From NCBI GenBank assembly GCA_046328715.1, contig JAXLWB010000008.1, positions 62,001 to 126,000 of the forward strand: DNA of 64,000 nucleotides. The letters run 5' to 3'. Numbering within the stretch: position 1 is the stretch's first letter; the number at the start of each line of letters is the position of its first letter. Positions 1-9,168 of this stretch are shown here, piece by piece. The translations under genes and the position numbers were made by a program. The stretch comes from JAXLWB01 sp046328715 (GTDB lineage Bacteria > Chloroflexota > Anaerolineae > Caldilineales > Caldilineaceae). The notes below the pieces were generated by a model. It saw only the letters and a program-made list of their open reading frames with translations, ran no database searches and was not told where the DNA came from.

Positions 1-519
1 GGGAACAGCCATCTCGCTGCCTCCTCTTAACAAAATTGCTGAAAAGATTAACAAAATCGGTAGCAGGGGCAATGAAAGCATAAATTCAATGATTCGCGAA
101 ACTATCAGGTCTACCCAGCCCCCGTAATACCCTGCCAATGCACCAATGATTACACCGATAGTTTCAGACAGGAACGTAACAAAAATGGCGATAATTAGCG
201 AGATCCGGCCCGCATATAGAACACGAGTAAAAAGATCGCGACCTAAATGATCGATCCCTAGCCAATGGGTATTGCCAGCGCTATCCATAACACCAGGTGG
301 AGCAGGGCGTACATTCGACGAAATATCGATCGCATCACGCTCAAAGGGAGCAATGGCTGGCGCAAGAATTGAAGCAATCAAGATCAGTATGATGATGAAG
401 GCAGAAATAACAGCCATGCGATGGCGCAGAAACCGGCGCAAGACGACCATTGCCTGGCTTTCAGCCTTTTTTGTGTTAGCAGTGTTTATTGGAGTCACTG
501 CACTGGAAGAGACGGCCAT
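1..519 (-). CDS. Peptide ABC transporter permease DppC-like (3' part cut by window edge)
   Basis: Inner-membrane permease subunit of an oligopeptide/dipeptide importer. Reading the minus strand from the ATG at 519 gives 173 codons without a stop, so the C-terminus lies outside the window. A cytoplasmic N-terminus of about 35 residues ends in RRFLRHRMAV. A first membrane segment (AFIIILILIASILAP) follows, then the typical DppC periplasmic motif HWLGIDHLGRDLFTRVLYAG and the start of the membrane core (SLIIAIFVTFLSETIGVIIG). A good ribosome binding site (AGGGAGA) precedes the ATG. It lies 12 bp after the stop of the DppB-like gene and is the last visible gene of the operon. Substrate is inferred from family only. 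Confidence 0.9.
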   Translation of the reverse strand, partial: MAVSSSAVTPINTANTKKAESQAMVVLRRFLRHRMAVISAFIIILILIASILAPAIAPFERDAIDISSNVRPAPPGVMDSAGNTHWLGIDHLGRDLFTRVLYAGRISLIIAIFVTFLSETIGVIIGALAGYYGGWVDLIVSRIIEFMLSLPLLPILLIFSAILLRGGSEMAVP

Positions 520-531
520 AGCAGGTTCTCC

Positions 532-1707
532 CTAACTAAACTTAATCCGTGGATCGACAACCGTATACAAAATGTCGCCCAATAACGTCGCAACCACCGT
601 CAGCACCCCTGTGATAAACACAGTCGCCAATGCAATAGGATAATCGCTGCGTCCTAATGCGTCAATATAAAGTCGCCCCATTCCTGGCCAGGCAAAGATC
701 GTCTCCGTAATGATTGCGCCACTGAATACACCTGGCAAGGCCAAGACAACAATCGTGACAAAGGGAATCAAGGCATTGCGCAGTGCATGTTTCATGATCA
801 CGATGCGCTCCACCAACCCTTTGGCACGGGCAGTACGCACGTAATCTTGCCGCAGCACTTCCAACATCGAAGCACGCACAAAGCGACTCCACTGAGCTGT
901 ATTAAAGAAGGTCAACACAGTCAGTGGCATCAATAGGTGTAGAACCTTATCGGTAAGACTGTTGGGTTGAATATTTGTCCACCAGGAGGCAATGTCATAA
1001 GGGCGAACTGCCGAGCGTAGTCCTGGCGGCAGGCGAGGAATCCAAGGGAGAGTATCCTGCATAAAGACCGGTGTGATGGTAAAAAGCAGAATCATCAACA
1101 AGCCGAAGAAAAAGGTCGGCATGGCAGATCCGATAAAGGAAAGCGTTGTCGCAAAGTAATCGAAGCGTGAGTATTGGCGAACAGCGCTATAGATACCAAT
1201 TGGGATACCGATCAATAGAGAAAAGAGCAGTGATAAAATTCCCAATTCCAGTGTAGCGGGCAGGCGCGAGACAATTTCGTTGATCGCGGGCTGGCCAATG
1301 CGTACAACCGTAGAAAGGCCAAAATCGCCACGCAGAATTCCCTTGCTACTCTTGATTACCGGGTGATACTTTGGAATATCTTTCGGATAAACGTAGATAT
1401 CACAGCCACCCTCCGTCTTCAAGTAGCAGCCCATTGGCACATTGGCAAGAATTTCTGTGTTGCCAATCACGATGGGGCCATTCGGCACGCCAATCAACCA
1501 ACGCGAAAAACGCACTGGCAAGTAGAGATCTAATTCGTATTTTGCTTCAATGCGGGCACGATCTTGTGGAGTAAGCCGCTGTTGGTTTTGGCGTAAACCG
1601 GTTGTGGGACCGCCTGGGGCAATGCTAAACAAATAATAGGTGGCGACCGAAACAAAAAACAGCGTAATGACCATCTGGAACAGACGTCGAATCAGGTAAC
1701 CTGTCAT
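532..1707 (-). CDS. Peptide ABC transporter permease DppB-like
   Basis: Inner-membrane permease that would pair with the DppC-like subunit just downstream. It has 391 residues: a first membrane helix (about residues 8-30), then a long extracytoplasmic stretch with an insertion around residues 65-120 containing two cysteines (MGCYLKTEGGC). The LRGDFGLS motif and the usual five-helix permease core follow. The ABC-interaction loop (RARAKGLVERIVIMKHALRNA, about residues 295-315) is intact. The protein is 50-80 residues longer than classical DppB because of that insertion. It follows the binding-protein gene in the same direction, across a 330 bp gap holding two word hairpins. Confidence 0.92.
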   Translation of the reverse strand: MTGYLIRRLFQMVITLFFVSVATYYLFSIAPGGPTTGLRQNQQRLTPQDRARIEAKYELDLYLPVRFSRWLIGVPNGPIVIGNTEILANVPMGCYLKTEGGCDIYVYPKDIPKYHPVIKSSKGILRGDFGLSTVVRIGQPAINEIVSRLPATLELGILSLLFSLLIGIPIGIYSAVRQYSRFDYFATTLSFIGSAMPTFFFGLLMILLFTITPVFMQDTLPWIPRLPPGLRSAVRPYDIASWWTNIQPNSLTDKVLHLLMPLTVLTFFNTAQWSRFVRASMLEVLRQDYVRTARAKGLVERIVIMKHALRNALIPFVTIVVLALPGVFSGAIITETIFAWPGMGRLYIDALGRSDYPIALATVFITGVLTVVATLLGDILYTVVDPRIKFS

Positions 1708-1746
1708 AGCTTTTTCTCCTGTTTTCCTGGCAGGTCTGAGTAAGAG

Positions 1747-1809
1747 AGTGGGACAATAAGACAGTAGGACAGTAAACTCCTAACTGTTCTACTGTCTTAT
1801 TGTCCCACT
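1747..1809. repeat. Word hairpin, GGACAGTA family (copy 1)
   Basis: Two 27-nt arms (1747-1773 and 1783-1809) are reverse complements except for one position. Each arm is a chain of 8-nt words of the form RRACARTR (for example GGACAATA, AGACAGTA, GGACAGT). It lies between the binding-protein gene and dppB, inside the presumed operon. No T tract follows on the minus strand, so a role as an mRNA 3' end or processing structure is as likely as termination. Confidence 0.75.
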
Positions 1810-1969
1810 GATCTACTTTTCCTTACGAAAGACGGACGGTGTGCTCTGCGACGAACACCCCGCCCGTCTCGATTCCGAACCTTGCTGTTGATTAAACATT
1901 CAGGTTCGTTTTAGGTAAGTCTGCGACAGAAAACAGATTTATGGCTGTCGAAATCTTGTTGAGTTGGGA

Positions 1970-2036
1970 GAAGTTGCAAAGGGGCAGGTTGCAGGTATTA
2001 CATGGTAACCTTGCAACTTGCAGCCTGCCACTTTTC
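1970..2036. repeat. Word hairpin, AGTTGCAA family (copy 1, imperfect)
   Basis: Arms of roughly 28 nt at 1970-1998 and 2007-2036 are built from degenerate words such as AAGTTGCA, GGTTGCAG and AACTTGCAGCC. They begin immediately after the stop codon of the permuted binding-protein gene on the minus strand. Pairing is imperfect. Confidence 0.55.
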
Positions 2037-3947
2037 TTACTTTTCCTTGATGAACATATTCATGTCGATGTGTTCCCAGGTTGGGCTCGCTTCGACAGAA
2101 ACGTTGACCTTGCCTTCCTTAGCGGCATCCACTACAGTTTGCACTTCAGCACCAGCACCTAAGGTTGACTTCTCCAACAGATCGACATCGCCGCTCAATA
2201 ATTGAGCCACAGCCTGTTGTGTGTCTGGAATAAAGACGATCACAACCTTCTTGACGCCTGTGCCACCTGCATAATATGGATTGGCTTCCAAGGTCATACT
2301 TTGCCCCTTCTGCCAGTCAGTAATCATGAATGGACCAAAGCTCAATGGCTTCTCGGCGATTTCCGGTAACTTGGACCATTCCTCAGCCGGGACATCTTTC
2401 AAAGCGCGCCCATCCGAGAGAATCTGATGGCTTGGATAGATCGGCTGACCAGTGATGGAGAATTCAGACAAGAAGTAGGTGGGAGATTGGACACCGGGCC
2501 AATACTTCACTGTGTAGGAAAGATCGGAATCGCTCCAAGTGATATTGCCCAACGTGTCTTCTTCTGTTCCAAATGCATCACAAGTATTGAATTCTGTAGC
2601 ACCCGAAGTGCGGTCACAGTTGATCTTGTAACCAAGTTTGAAGTCTTCAATCGAGCCAGGGGTACCATCGCTCCAGGTATATGGCTTAAATTTGAAGGTG
2701 ACTGTCAATTGAGGCATCTCCAGTTCACCATCGCCACTATACTCAACTTCTTCACCGCTGATCAGAACTTTCGTGCCCTTCTCGAGTACGACAGGCTTGC
2801 CATTCACATCATAGACAGTATCGCCCGCTTTGACCTTGACTGTCTCATTCTTAGCCAGCCCTGAATCAAGTGTGCTCATGCCATCTTGCAATACGGTCTG
2901 ATAGTCATAGTTGAATTGTGTATTCACAACGCCGATGCCCAACTGAGCAGCCTGGCGCTGGACGGCAGCACTCTCAACTAGACTAAACATTGAGGCTGGT
3001 TCCTGAGTAAAACCAAGCACAACCGTATCCTTGCCATCCTTCATCTTCCACTCGTTCGCATTAGCGGTGATGTATTCGGTCGGATCGGTCTTGATGCCTT
3101 CCAGATTGGTGCTCCATGCATTGGCTTCAGCACGTTGGAAGAGTGGCAAGGAGACCATGTCCTCGGCAAATGCCTTCTCGACAATATCATACTGCTTAAT
3201 GCGTTCGTTGCGGTCCAAGGTGTTGTTGGCGGCGACAATGGCCTTGCTGGCGGCTTCATTGCACCAACCCATGCCATTCTGGCCTTCCCAGTTGTTTTTG
3301 GGAGTTGGGATTTGATCACAAGCATAGAGCGTGCGGCCACCTGGATCAGCCTGACCCACCCAAGCAAAGGCACCCAATTCAAAGTCACGGCGAGCAAGAC
3401 CTGTCGTATCACCAAACCACCAAGAGGCTGGTGTGTGCTGGCGAATGATCACGATACCACATTCGGCGAGCTGCTTCTCAACCACAGCGGCCCATGTTTG
3501 GCGAAACTGAGCGTTCGTGGTGGTCAAAGTCAATTGTAGCGCCTTGCCATCCTTTTCGCGGATGCCATCGCCGTCTGGATCTACCCAGCCCGCTTGCTCC
3601 AACAATGCCATACCATTTTCCGGGCTATAGGCATAGTCGGTGTAGGGTCCCTTGTAAGCCCAGTGTGTCTTCGGCACAAAGGAATCCATGCGCAGTGCTG
3701 CCTTATCTTCGACAAAGGTATAAACCGAAGCAATCAACGCATCGCGATCAATACAATGGGCAATTGCCTTGCGGACAAGCGGATCGCTCAAGGCTGGATG
3801 AGGACGGGTAAGATCATCAGCAGCAGCCTGCTCGCCACCACCTTCGCCTGCCGATGCTGCGGGTGCCTGTCCAGCAGGCGCCACACAAGCACTTAAGGCA
3901 AGGGATGCGATCACAAAAATCGCAAGCAACCATTGGAGTCTTTTCAT
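2037..3947 (-). CDS. Peptide-binding lipoprotein (SBP_bac_5 type) with circularly permuted domain order
   Basis: Extracytoplasmic solute-binding lipoprotein of the dpp-type importer, 636 residues from the ATG at 3947. That start is preferred over the in-frame TTG at 3953 because AAAGGAG lies about 10 nt upstream. A signal peptide with lipobox LSAC puts the lipid-bearing Cys at 21. Residues 22-49 are a Gly/Ala-rich linker. Residues 50-306 then carry what is normally the C-terminal half of the family (PLVRKAIAHCIDRDALI, LLEQAGW, DFELGAFAWVGQADPGG, the Arg-rich helix NERIKQYDIVEKAF). Residues 307-636 carry what is normally the N-terminal half (TVVLGFTQEPASMF, WSDGTPGSIEDFKLGYK, PLSFGPFMITDWQKG, AQLLSGDVDLLE), ending at WEHIDMNMF. 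Both halves are complete and appear once. This is a permutation, not a duplication. Neighbouring ATPase and permease genes imply peptide or related uptake. Confidence 0.9.
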   Translation of the reverse strand: MKRLQWLLAIFVIASLALSACVAPAGQAPAASAGEGGGEQAAADDLTRPHPALSDPLVRKAIAHCIDRDALIASVYTFVEDKAALRMDSFVPKTHWAYKGPYTDYAYSPENGMALLEQAGWVDPDGDGIREKDGKALQLTLTTTNAQFRQTWAAVVEKQLAECGIVIIRQHTPASWWFGDTTGLARRDFELGAFAWVGQADPGGRTLYACDQIPTPKNNWEGQNGMGWCNEAASKAIVAANNTLDRNERIKQYDIVEKAFAEDMVSLPLFQRAEANAWSTNLEGIKTDPTEYITANANEWKMKDGKDTVVLGFTQEPASMFSLVESAAVQRQAAQLGIGVVNTQFNYDYQTVLQDGMSTLDSGLAKNETVKVKAGDTVYDVNGKPVVLEKGTKVLISGEEVEYSGDGELEMPQLTVTFKFKPYTWSDGTPGSIEDFKLGYKINCDRTSGATEFNTCDAFGTEEDTLGNITWSDSDLSYTVKYWPGVQSPTYFLSEFSITGQPIYPSHQILSDGRALKDVPAEEWSKLPEIAEKPLSFGPFMITDWQKGQSMTLEANPYYAGGTGVKKVVIVFIPDTQQAVAQLLSGDVDLLEKSTLGAGAEVQTVVDAAKEGKVNVSVEASPTWEHIDMNMFIKEK

Positions 3948-4138
3948 ATTCAACTTTCTCCTTTGAAACTGATTATTCGATAGATTGAACCGGCACTGAG
4001 CTTTCGCCCTCTTTAAGAAACAATCATGGCGACATTTCTACAAAGAAAGCTATTCTATGGGGCAAACCGGAAAAATCACACTAGGCAATTAAAGTTATAA
4101 CAGAACTGTTGTGGTTTTGTTAAATTTTTGTAATAGTG

Positions 4139-4192
4139 GAAGAGTTGAAAAGGAATAACCAACCTTTCAACCCTTCCGCTTTTCAACTCTTC
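4139..4192. repeat. Inverted repeat after dppF, GAGTTGAAAAG type
   Basis: Perfect 14-bp arms at 4139-4152 and 4179-4192 start 2 nt after the dppF stop codon on the minus strand. The loop holds further related words (CCTTTCAACCCTTCC). There is no T tract, so it is not a canonical intrinsic terminator. It may separate ATPase and binding-protein expression. Confidence 0.7.
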
Positions 4193-4193
4193 A

Positions 4194-5194
<1,001 letters not shown>

Positions 5195-5198
<4 letters not shown>

Positions 5199-6232
5199 GA
5201 CACAGCCTCCTTCTTGCTGCTGCCGTCGTTTTCATTTGTAACTGTCTCAATCACCTTGACATTTGAAATGTCAACCCAACAGGCAGCCTTATGATTGGGG
5301 CTCACTGGTTCCAATTTTGGATTTTCTTGGAGACATTTTTCGATGGCAAAGGTACAACGTGGGGCAAAGGGACAGCGGTTCGGGGCTTCGAGCAGATCAG
5401 GTGGAAGTCCATCAATTGGCACCAGACGCTTCTGCCTTCCTAAGTCAAGACGTGGAATCGAGCGCAAGAGACCCAACGTGTAGGGATGTCGTGGCTGGGC
5501 GTAAATCTCGTTAACCGGGCCTTCTTCGACAATAAAGCCCGAGTACATGACGAGTACTCGTTCGGCCATACCTGCGACCACACCCAGATCGTGCGTGATC
5601 CAGATGACGGCCATGCCTAACTCTTCCTTGAGGCGGCCCACCAGATCGACGATCTGCGCCTGGATCGTCACATCCAAAGCAGTCGTGGGTTCATCGGCAA
5701 TCAGGAGTTGCGGATTACAACTGAGCCCCATTGCGATCATCACCCGTTGCCGCATACCGCCCGAAAATTGGTGCGGATAGTTGTCAATACGTTCAGCAGC
5801 ACCAGGAATCCCGACTAGCTCTAGCAACTGAATGGCGCGTTGCCGAGCTTGCTCGCGATTCATGTTCATATGCAATTCAAGCGCCTCAGTGATCTGTCGC
5901 CCGACCGTGAGTACGGGGTTCAGCGAAGTCATTGGGTCTTGAAAGATCATAGCGATACGATTGCCACGCACACTGCGTAGCTCGCTCTCGCTAAGCTTCA
6001 GCAGGTCCTGACCATCAAACCAGACTTCGCCGTCGACGATCTTTCCAGGCGGCTGTGGGATGAGGCGAATCAGGGACATGACACCAACGCTTTTGCCGGA
6101 GCCCGATTCTCCTACGATGGCGACGGTTTCGCCAGCACCCACTGAATATGAGATACCATTTACGGCGTGCACTACGCCATCTTGTGTGAAGAATTGTGTT
6201 TTTAAATTCTTCACTTCCAGCAGTTTCGCCAT
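5195..6232 (-). CDS. Peptide ABC transporter ATP-binding protein DppD/OppD-like
   Basis: First gene of the minus-strand peptide importer operon, 345 residues. Walker A GESGSGKSVGVM, signature FSGGMRQRVMIAMGL, Walker B LLIADEPTTALD and H-loop ITHDLGVV are intact. The C-terminal region contains the family Cys pattern (CPFAPRCTFAIEKC). A strong ribosome binding site (GAGGAG) lies about 9 nt before the ATG. A 4-nt overlap with dppF indicates coupled translation. The upstream gap (6243-7075) should carry the operon promoter, but no convincing -35/-10 pair was identified. Confidence 0.95.
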
Positions 6233-6242
6233 GAATTTCTGC

Positions 6243-6799
6243 TCCTCACATTAGTTTTTCAGGATTTAACCATTGGCAGGTAGGGGAACAATGAATTTGC
6301 GAAGCGGTTTTCCTGTCGATGTTCATCCAATACGAGTCAAAAGTTACCAAATTGATCCTACTGTGGTCAATATCCGAGTTTCACCACGGCCATTGCAAAA
6401 AAGTAAACTCTCTAGTTCCAAATCTTTTTGCAATAGCCCAAGCAATTTCACTGGAATATCTATCTTTGAAATCACCTACATATACGAAAAGTACACCGTC
6501 CACCTCGGGCAGTGTAGCTTATGCTGTACAATATTCACTTACGATTGGAAGCTGGAACTGTGTGATTTTTTGCCAGGTAGGCTATCGTTATTAACCGCTA
6601 TGGAGGGTTTATCACAACCTGACAGCAATGTCAAACTGCCGGGTAAGCTGGATCAATCCTTATGCTCCTGCAAAAGGTTTTGGAACAGTTGTATCTATTT
6701 CGCAATGACCCAGATAACAGCAATCACATCTTGGCTAAAAAAGAGCAGTACAGTCCTTTGAGAATCGTAACAGACAATCTAACGGTTGTCAAACGATCA
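6243..6799. other. Intergenic region, no recognised gene
   Basis: About 560 bp with AT-richer composition than the neighbours. Several open frames on both strands do not read like a known protein. The most protein-like is a minus-strand frame, 6503 (GTG) to 6381, of 40 codons with good amino-acid character (VLFVYVGDFKDRYSSEIAW). It has a stop just upstream and no clear ribosome binding site, so it is treated as a possible gene remnant only. The dpp promoter must lie in this region. Confidence 0.4.
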
Positions 6800-6800
6800 A

Positions 6801-6937
6801 AATTAGCTGGGTGTGTATCAAGTTGGGGGCGAAGTTGCAGAGACCCGCACGTTAGTAAGGGGAGTCACTAGCCCTACTAACGTGCGGGTCTCTGAATGGT
6901 ATGCCTACCCCTAATCTGATATACACCCCAATTAGCT
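6801..6937. repeat. Nested palindrome of about 140 bp
   Basis: The inner arms, 6838-6857 and 6875-6894, are perfect 20-bp inverted repeats (CAGAGACCCGCACGTTAGTA) around a 17-nt loop. An outer imperfect pair flanks them: AATTAGCTGGGTGTGTATCA at 6801-6820 against TGATATACACCCCAATTAGCT around 6917-6937. No protein is encoded inside. It could be a MITE-like element or a structured RNA. Terminal direct repeats were not identified. Confidence 0.7.
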
Positions 6938-7010
6938 AAACAGCGCAATGAGAACTATGCAATCCTTCTAGTCATTTGCCTTAGCCCCATCGGGGCGGTA
7001 CACGACAATC

Positions 7011-7042
7011 CACGGGCTGCACCCTGGGGGTAGCCCGTGGGT
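7011..7042. repeat. GC-rich hairpin near the FAD monooxygenase stop
   Basis: Arms TCCACGGGCT and AGCCCGTGGG surround GCACCCTGGGGGT. A small perfect hairpin, GCCCC-ATC-GGGGC, lies just before it at about 6984-6996. It is placed 34 nt downstream of the minus-strand gene ending at 7076, so it may act as that gene's 3' structure. No T tract is evident. Confidence 0.5.
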
Positions 7043-7075
7043 TACCGTAGTCACAATCTGCCGCTCGCTATTTCC

Positions 7076-8470
7076 TCAATCCCCAAACGCTGTTTGTGGC
7101 CGCATCGTGGGCGTGGTCCGAGCAGTTTGTTGTTGCCCACCCCCCCGCACTACCCGCCACAAAATTTTAGGATGGAAGAGGCTGGTCGGTGCTTCCATCA
7201 GATTCATCACTTTAAGAAAAGCCGTATAGACAACCTCATCATGATGGCTGGCACGGTGGACCTGATTGACATAGCGGTTAACCAAGTCAACGCCAGCCGG
7301 TTTCTTTCCCTCGGTTTCGGCGTAGCGGAAATCTTCGCCCACAGCCAGTTGCCAGGGAATATCAACCACTTTGGCCGCCGCTTTGAAAAAGTCGCGCCAC
7401 AATCCATTCAATTCCTGTCGTTGCTGTAATAATGTATCCAACGCCTGTGCCTGCATCGCTGCCGAGGTCATGCCCTGCCCATAGACCGGATTGAAGCTGC
7501 AAATGGCATCGCCTAAGACGAGATACCCTTCGGGGAATTGTTTCATCATCTCGTAGTGACGGCGCAAGCTGCCTGGGTATTTATAGGGATAAATATCACT
7601 GATCGGCTCCAGTTTGCGCAACGTATCGTAAACATCCGGGGCGGGCAGGCTTCGAGCAAACTCCATAAATCCCTCTTCGTCCAGTGGTGCGTGGTCGCCA
7701 TGAAAGCCACCCAAGGAGCAAATCCAGCGATCGCCTTCAATCGGGAAGATCAAGCCAGTCCGCTTGCCCTGTGGAGCGTCAGGGGCGACCATGATCAATT
7801 GTGCGCCGTCCATATCGCCTGGTTGGCGGCGAAAGATGCGTGTGGCGTAACCGACATTGATCTTGACAGAACTCTCGCTCGGTTTTTCAAAGCCGAGTTG
7901 AGCCAACCATTTGGTGGCGGCTGAACCACGTCCGCTGGCATCCACGATCAGATCAGCCCGCAACTGTTCCCGTTGACCCGAGACTCGATGCAAAATCTCA
8001 ATTCCAGTCAATTGTTTACGATCCTCACTAGCAATCGGACTTTCGACATCACACTCGTCCAACAGGGTCACATTGGGCAGCGCCACCACTCGACGGCGAA
8101 TCGTCCATTCCAACATTGGCCGGCTCATCAGCGCCCCAATCATGCCGCTTTTGAACTGTTTGCGATAGCCGCCACAGACATACCAACGCATACTGGCTCC
8201 CATATCTGCCATCTCAGCGCCGTTGGCAAGCAAGTCATCAGTCAAATTAGGGAAATAGCGGCTCATGGTGTCGAGCCCTTTAGCAAGCAGCCCATGCAGG
8301 TGTCGCGTGTGGGGTTGTCCTTTGCGTGCCTCAGGCTTGTCACTTACTTTGTCGCGTTCGAGGATTGTGACCCGTTCAAAATGCTCGCTCAGCACTCGTG
8401 CGGTCATCAAGCCAGCCATGCTGCTGCCGATTACGATTGCGTGGGGGAATTTGGATGTTTGCGTGTTCAT
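7076..8470 (-). CDS. FAD-dependent monooxygenase / geranylgeranyl-reductase-like flavoprotein
   Basis: Flavoprotein of 464 residues related to p-hydroxybenzoate-hydroxylase/geranylgeranyl-reductase-type enzymes. The dinucleotide-binding motif AIVIGSSMAGLMTARVL is near the N-terminus. An LIVDASGRGS segment lies mid-protein. The FAD ribityl-binding GD motif is YLVLGDAICSFNPVYGQGM (about residue 330). The in-frame ATG at 8470 is preferred because GGAGA sits 8-9 nt upstream; the ATG at 8485 would place that site inside the coding region. The substrate cannot be deduced. It stands alone, divergent from the sigma-factor block. The C-terminus is short, basic and Gln/Thr-rich. Confidence 0.85.
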   Translation of the reverse strand: MNTQTSKFPHAIVIGSSMAGLMTARVLSEHFERVTILERDKVSDKPEARKGQPHTRHLHGLLAKGLDTMSRYFPNLTDDLLANGAEMADMGASMRWYVCGGYRKQFKSGMIGALMSRPMLEWTIRRRVVALPNVTLLDECDVESPIASEDRKQLTGIEILHRVSGQREQLRADLIVDASGRGSAATKWLAQLGFEKPSESSVKINVGYATRIFRRQPGDMDGAQLIMVAPDAPQGKRTGLIFPIEGDRWICSLGGFHGDHAPLDEEGFMEFARSLPAPDVYDTLRKLEPISDIYPYKYPGSLRRHYEMMKQFPEGYLVLGDAICSFNPVYGQGMTSAAMQAQALDTLLQQRQELNGLWRDFFKAAAKVVDIPWQLAVGEDFRYAETEGKKPAGVDLVNRYVNQVHRASHHDEVVYTAFLKVMNLMEAPTSLFHPKILWRVVRGGGQQQTARTTPTMRPQTAFGD

Positions 8471-8493
8471 TTTAAATTTCTCCATGTTAAAGG

Positions 8494-8560
8494 TTGGGAG
8501 ATTAGAGATTGGAGATTGGAGGTTCTTGTCGCAATCTCCAATCTCTAGTCTCCAATCTCA
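8494..8560. repeat. Word hairpin, GAGATTGG family (copy 1)
   Basis: Arms at about 8494-8518 and 8532-8560 consist of tandem words GAGATTRG/GAGATTAG and their complements. It lies upstream of the minus-strand flavoprotein gene, in a divergent gap. This is one of only two copies in the window that do not follow a gene's 3' end. Confidence 0.7.
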
Positions 8561-8650
8561 ATGTTTTCATTGACGTTTTCATTGACTTGAGAATAGTCCA
8601 TTGGGCTGTCCACTGTCTCGCCCAGTAACTGATCATTCCTTGTTCATTTG

Positions 8651-9001
8651 TAGCTACAAAACAACCTCACCCTAACCCTCACTGCCCAAAGGGCACCCGA
8701 AGGGAGGGAACTGTCACGGGGAAGATTCTGTTTTGTGAACAGAAGAAAATACTTATAGACAAAGCAAAGCAAAGATGGAGCATTGTAGGGGCATCCGCTT
8801 GCCGGTGCCCTGTTGCATCATCGAATGGGCAACCGCAAGGGTGTGCCCCTACACACTGTGATCATGCAATGTCTATCTGCTTTGTCTATTAGTTTGTCCC
8901 TTCACAGTCCCCTCTTTCGTTTGGCTTCGACGTGAGCGACTCGACTGAGTTCGCCGAAGTCTCAGCCGAACGGGAGGGTTAGGGTGGGGTTAGTCGTAGC
9001 T
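8651..9001. repeat. Triple nested palindrome, CCCTAACCCT family (copy 1)
   Basis: Three inverted repeats sit inside each other. The outer pair is CTCACCCTAACCCTC (8666-8680) against GAGGGTTAGGGTGGGGT (8974-8990), extending inward with AAGGGAGGGAACTGTCACGGG and its partner near 8900. The middle pair is ATAGACAAAGCA (from 8754) against TGCTTTGTCTAT (ending 8889). The inner pair is TGTAGGGGCATCCGC (from 8784) against the arm ending GTGCCCCTACA at 8853. No coding potential. It fills most of the gap between the divergent flavoprotein and sigma-factor genes. Confidence 0.75.
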
Positions 9002-9168
9002 TAGTAAAAAGGGTGTTTGAAAAGCGTTTGTGTAGCGTCTTGCCATTTGTAGCACTTTTTGTATTACTTTGTGACTCCCAATCGCCGCCGAAGTGTGATT
9101 GAATCGTAGCCAGAAGGACGAGAACGAAGGTTATACCATGGAATCAATTGCTCAAGGGAGCATCCATT

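Noticed and set aside
272..535. 87-residue plus-strand open frame
   Set aside because: Antisense to the partial DppC permease, whose motifs are clear on the minus strand.
2037..3947. Binding-protein gene as a simple fusion or partial duplication
   Set aside because: Each half of the family occurs once and the total matches one normal protein; only the order is changed. An assembly join cannot be excluded from sequence alone and is listed as a test.
6838..6894. Inner palindrome as a tRNA or plain terminator
   Set aside because: No cloverleaf or T-loop sequence, and no T tract on either side; it is also more than 150 bp away from any gene end.
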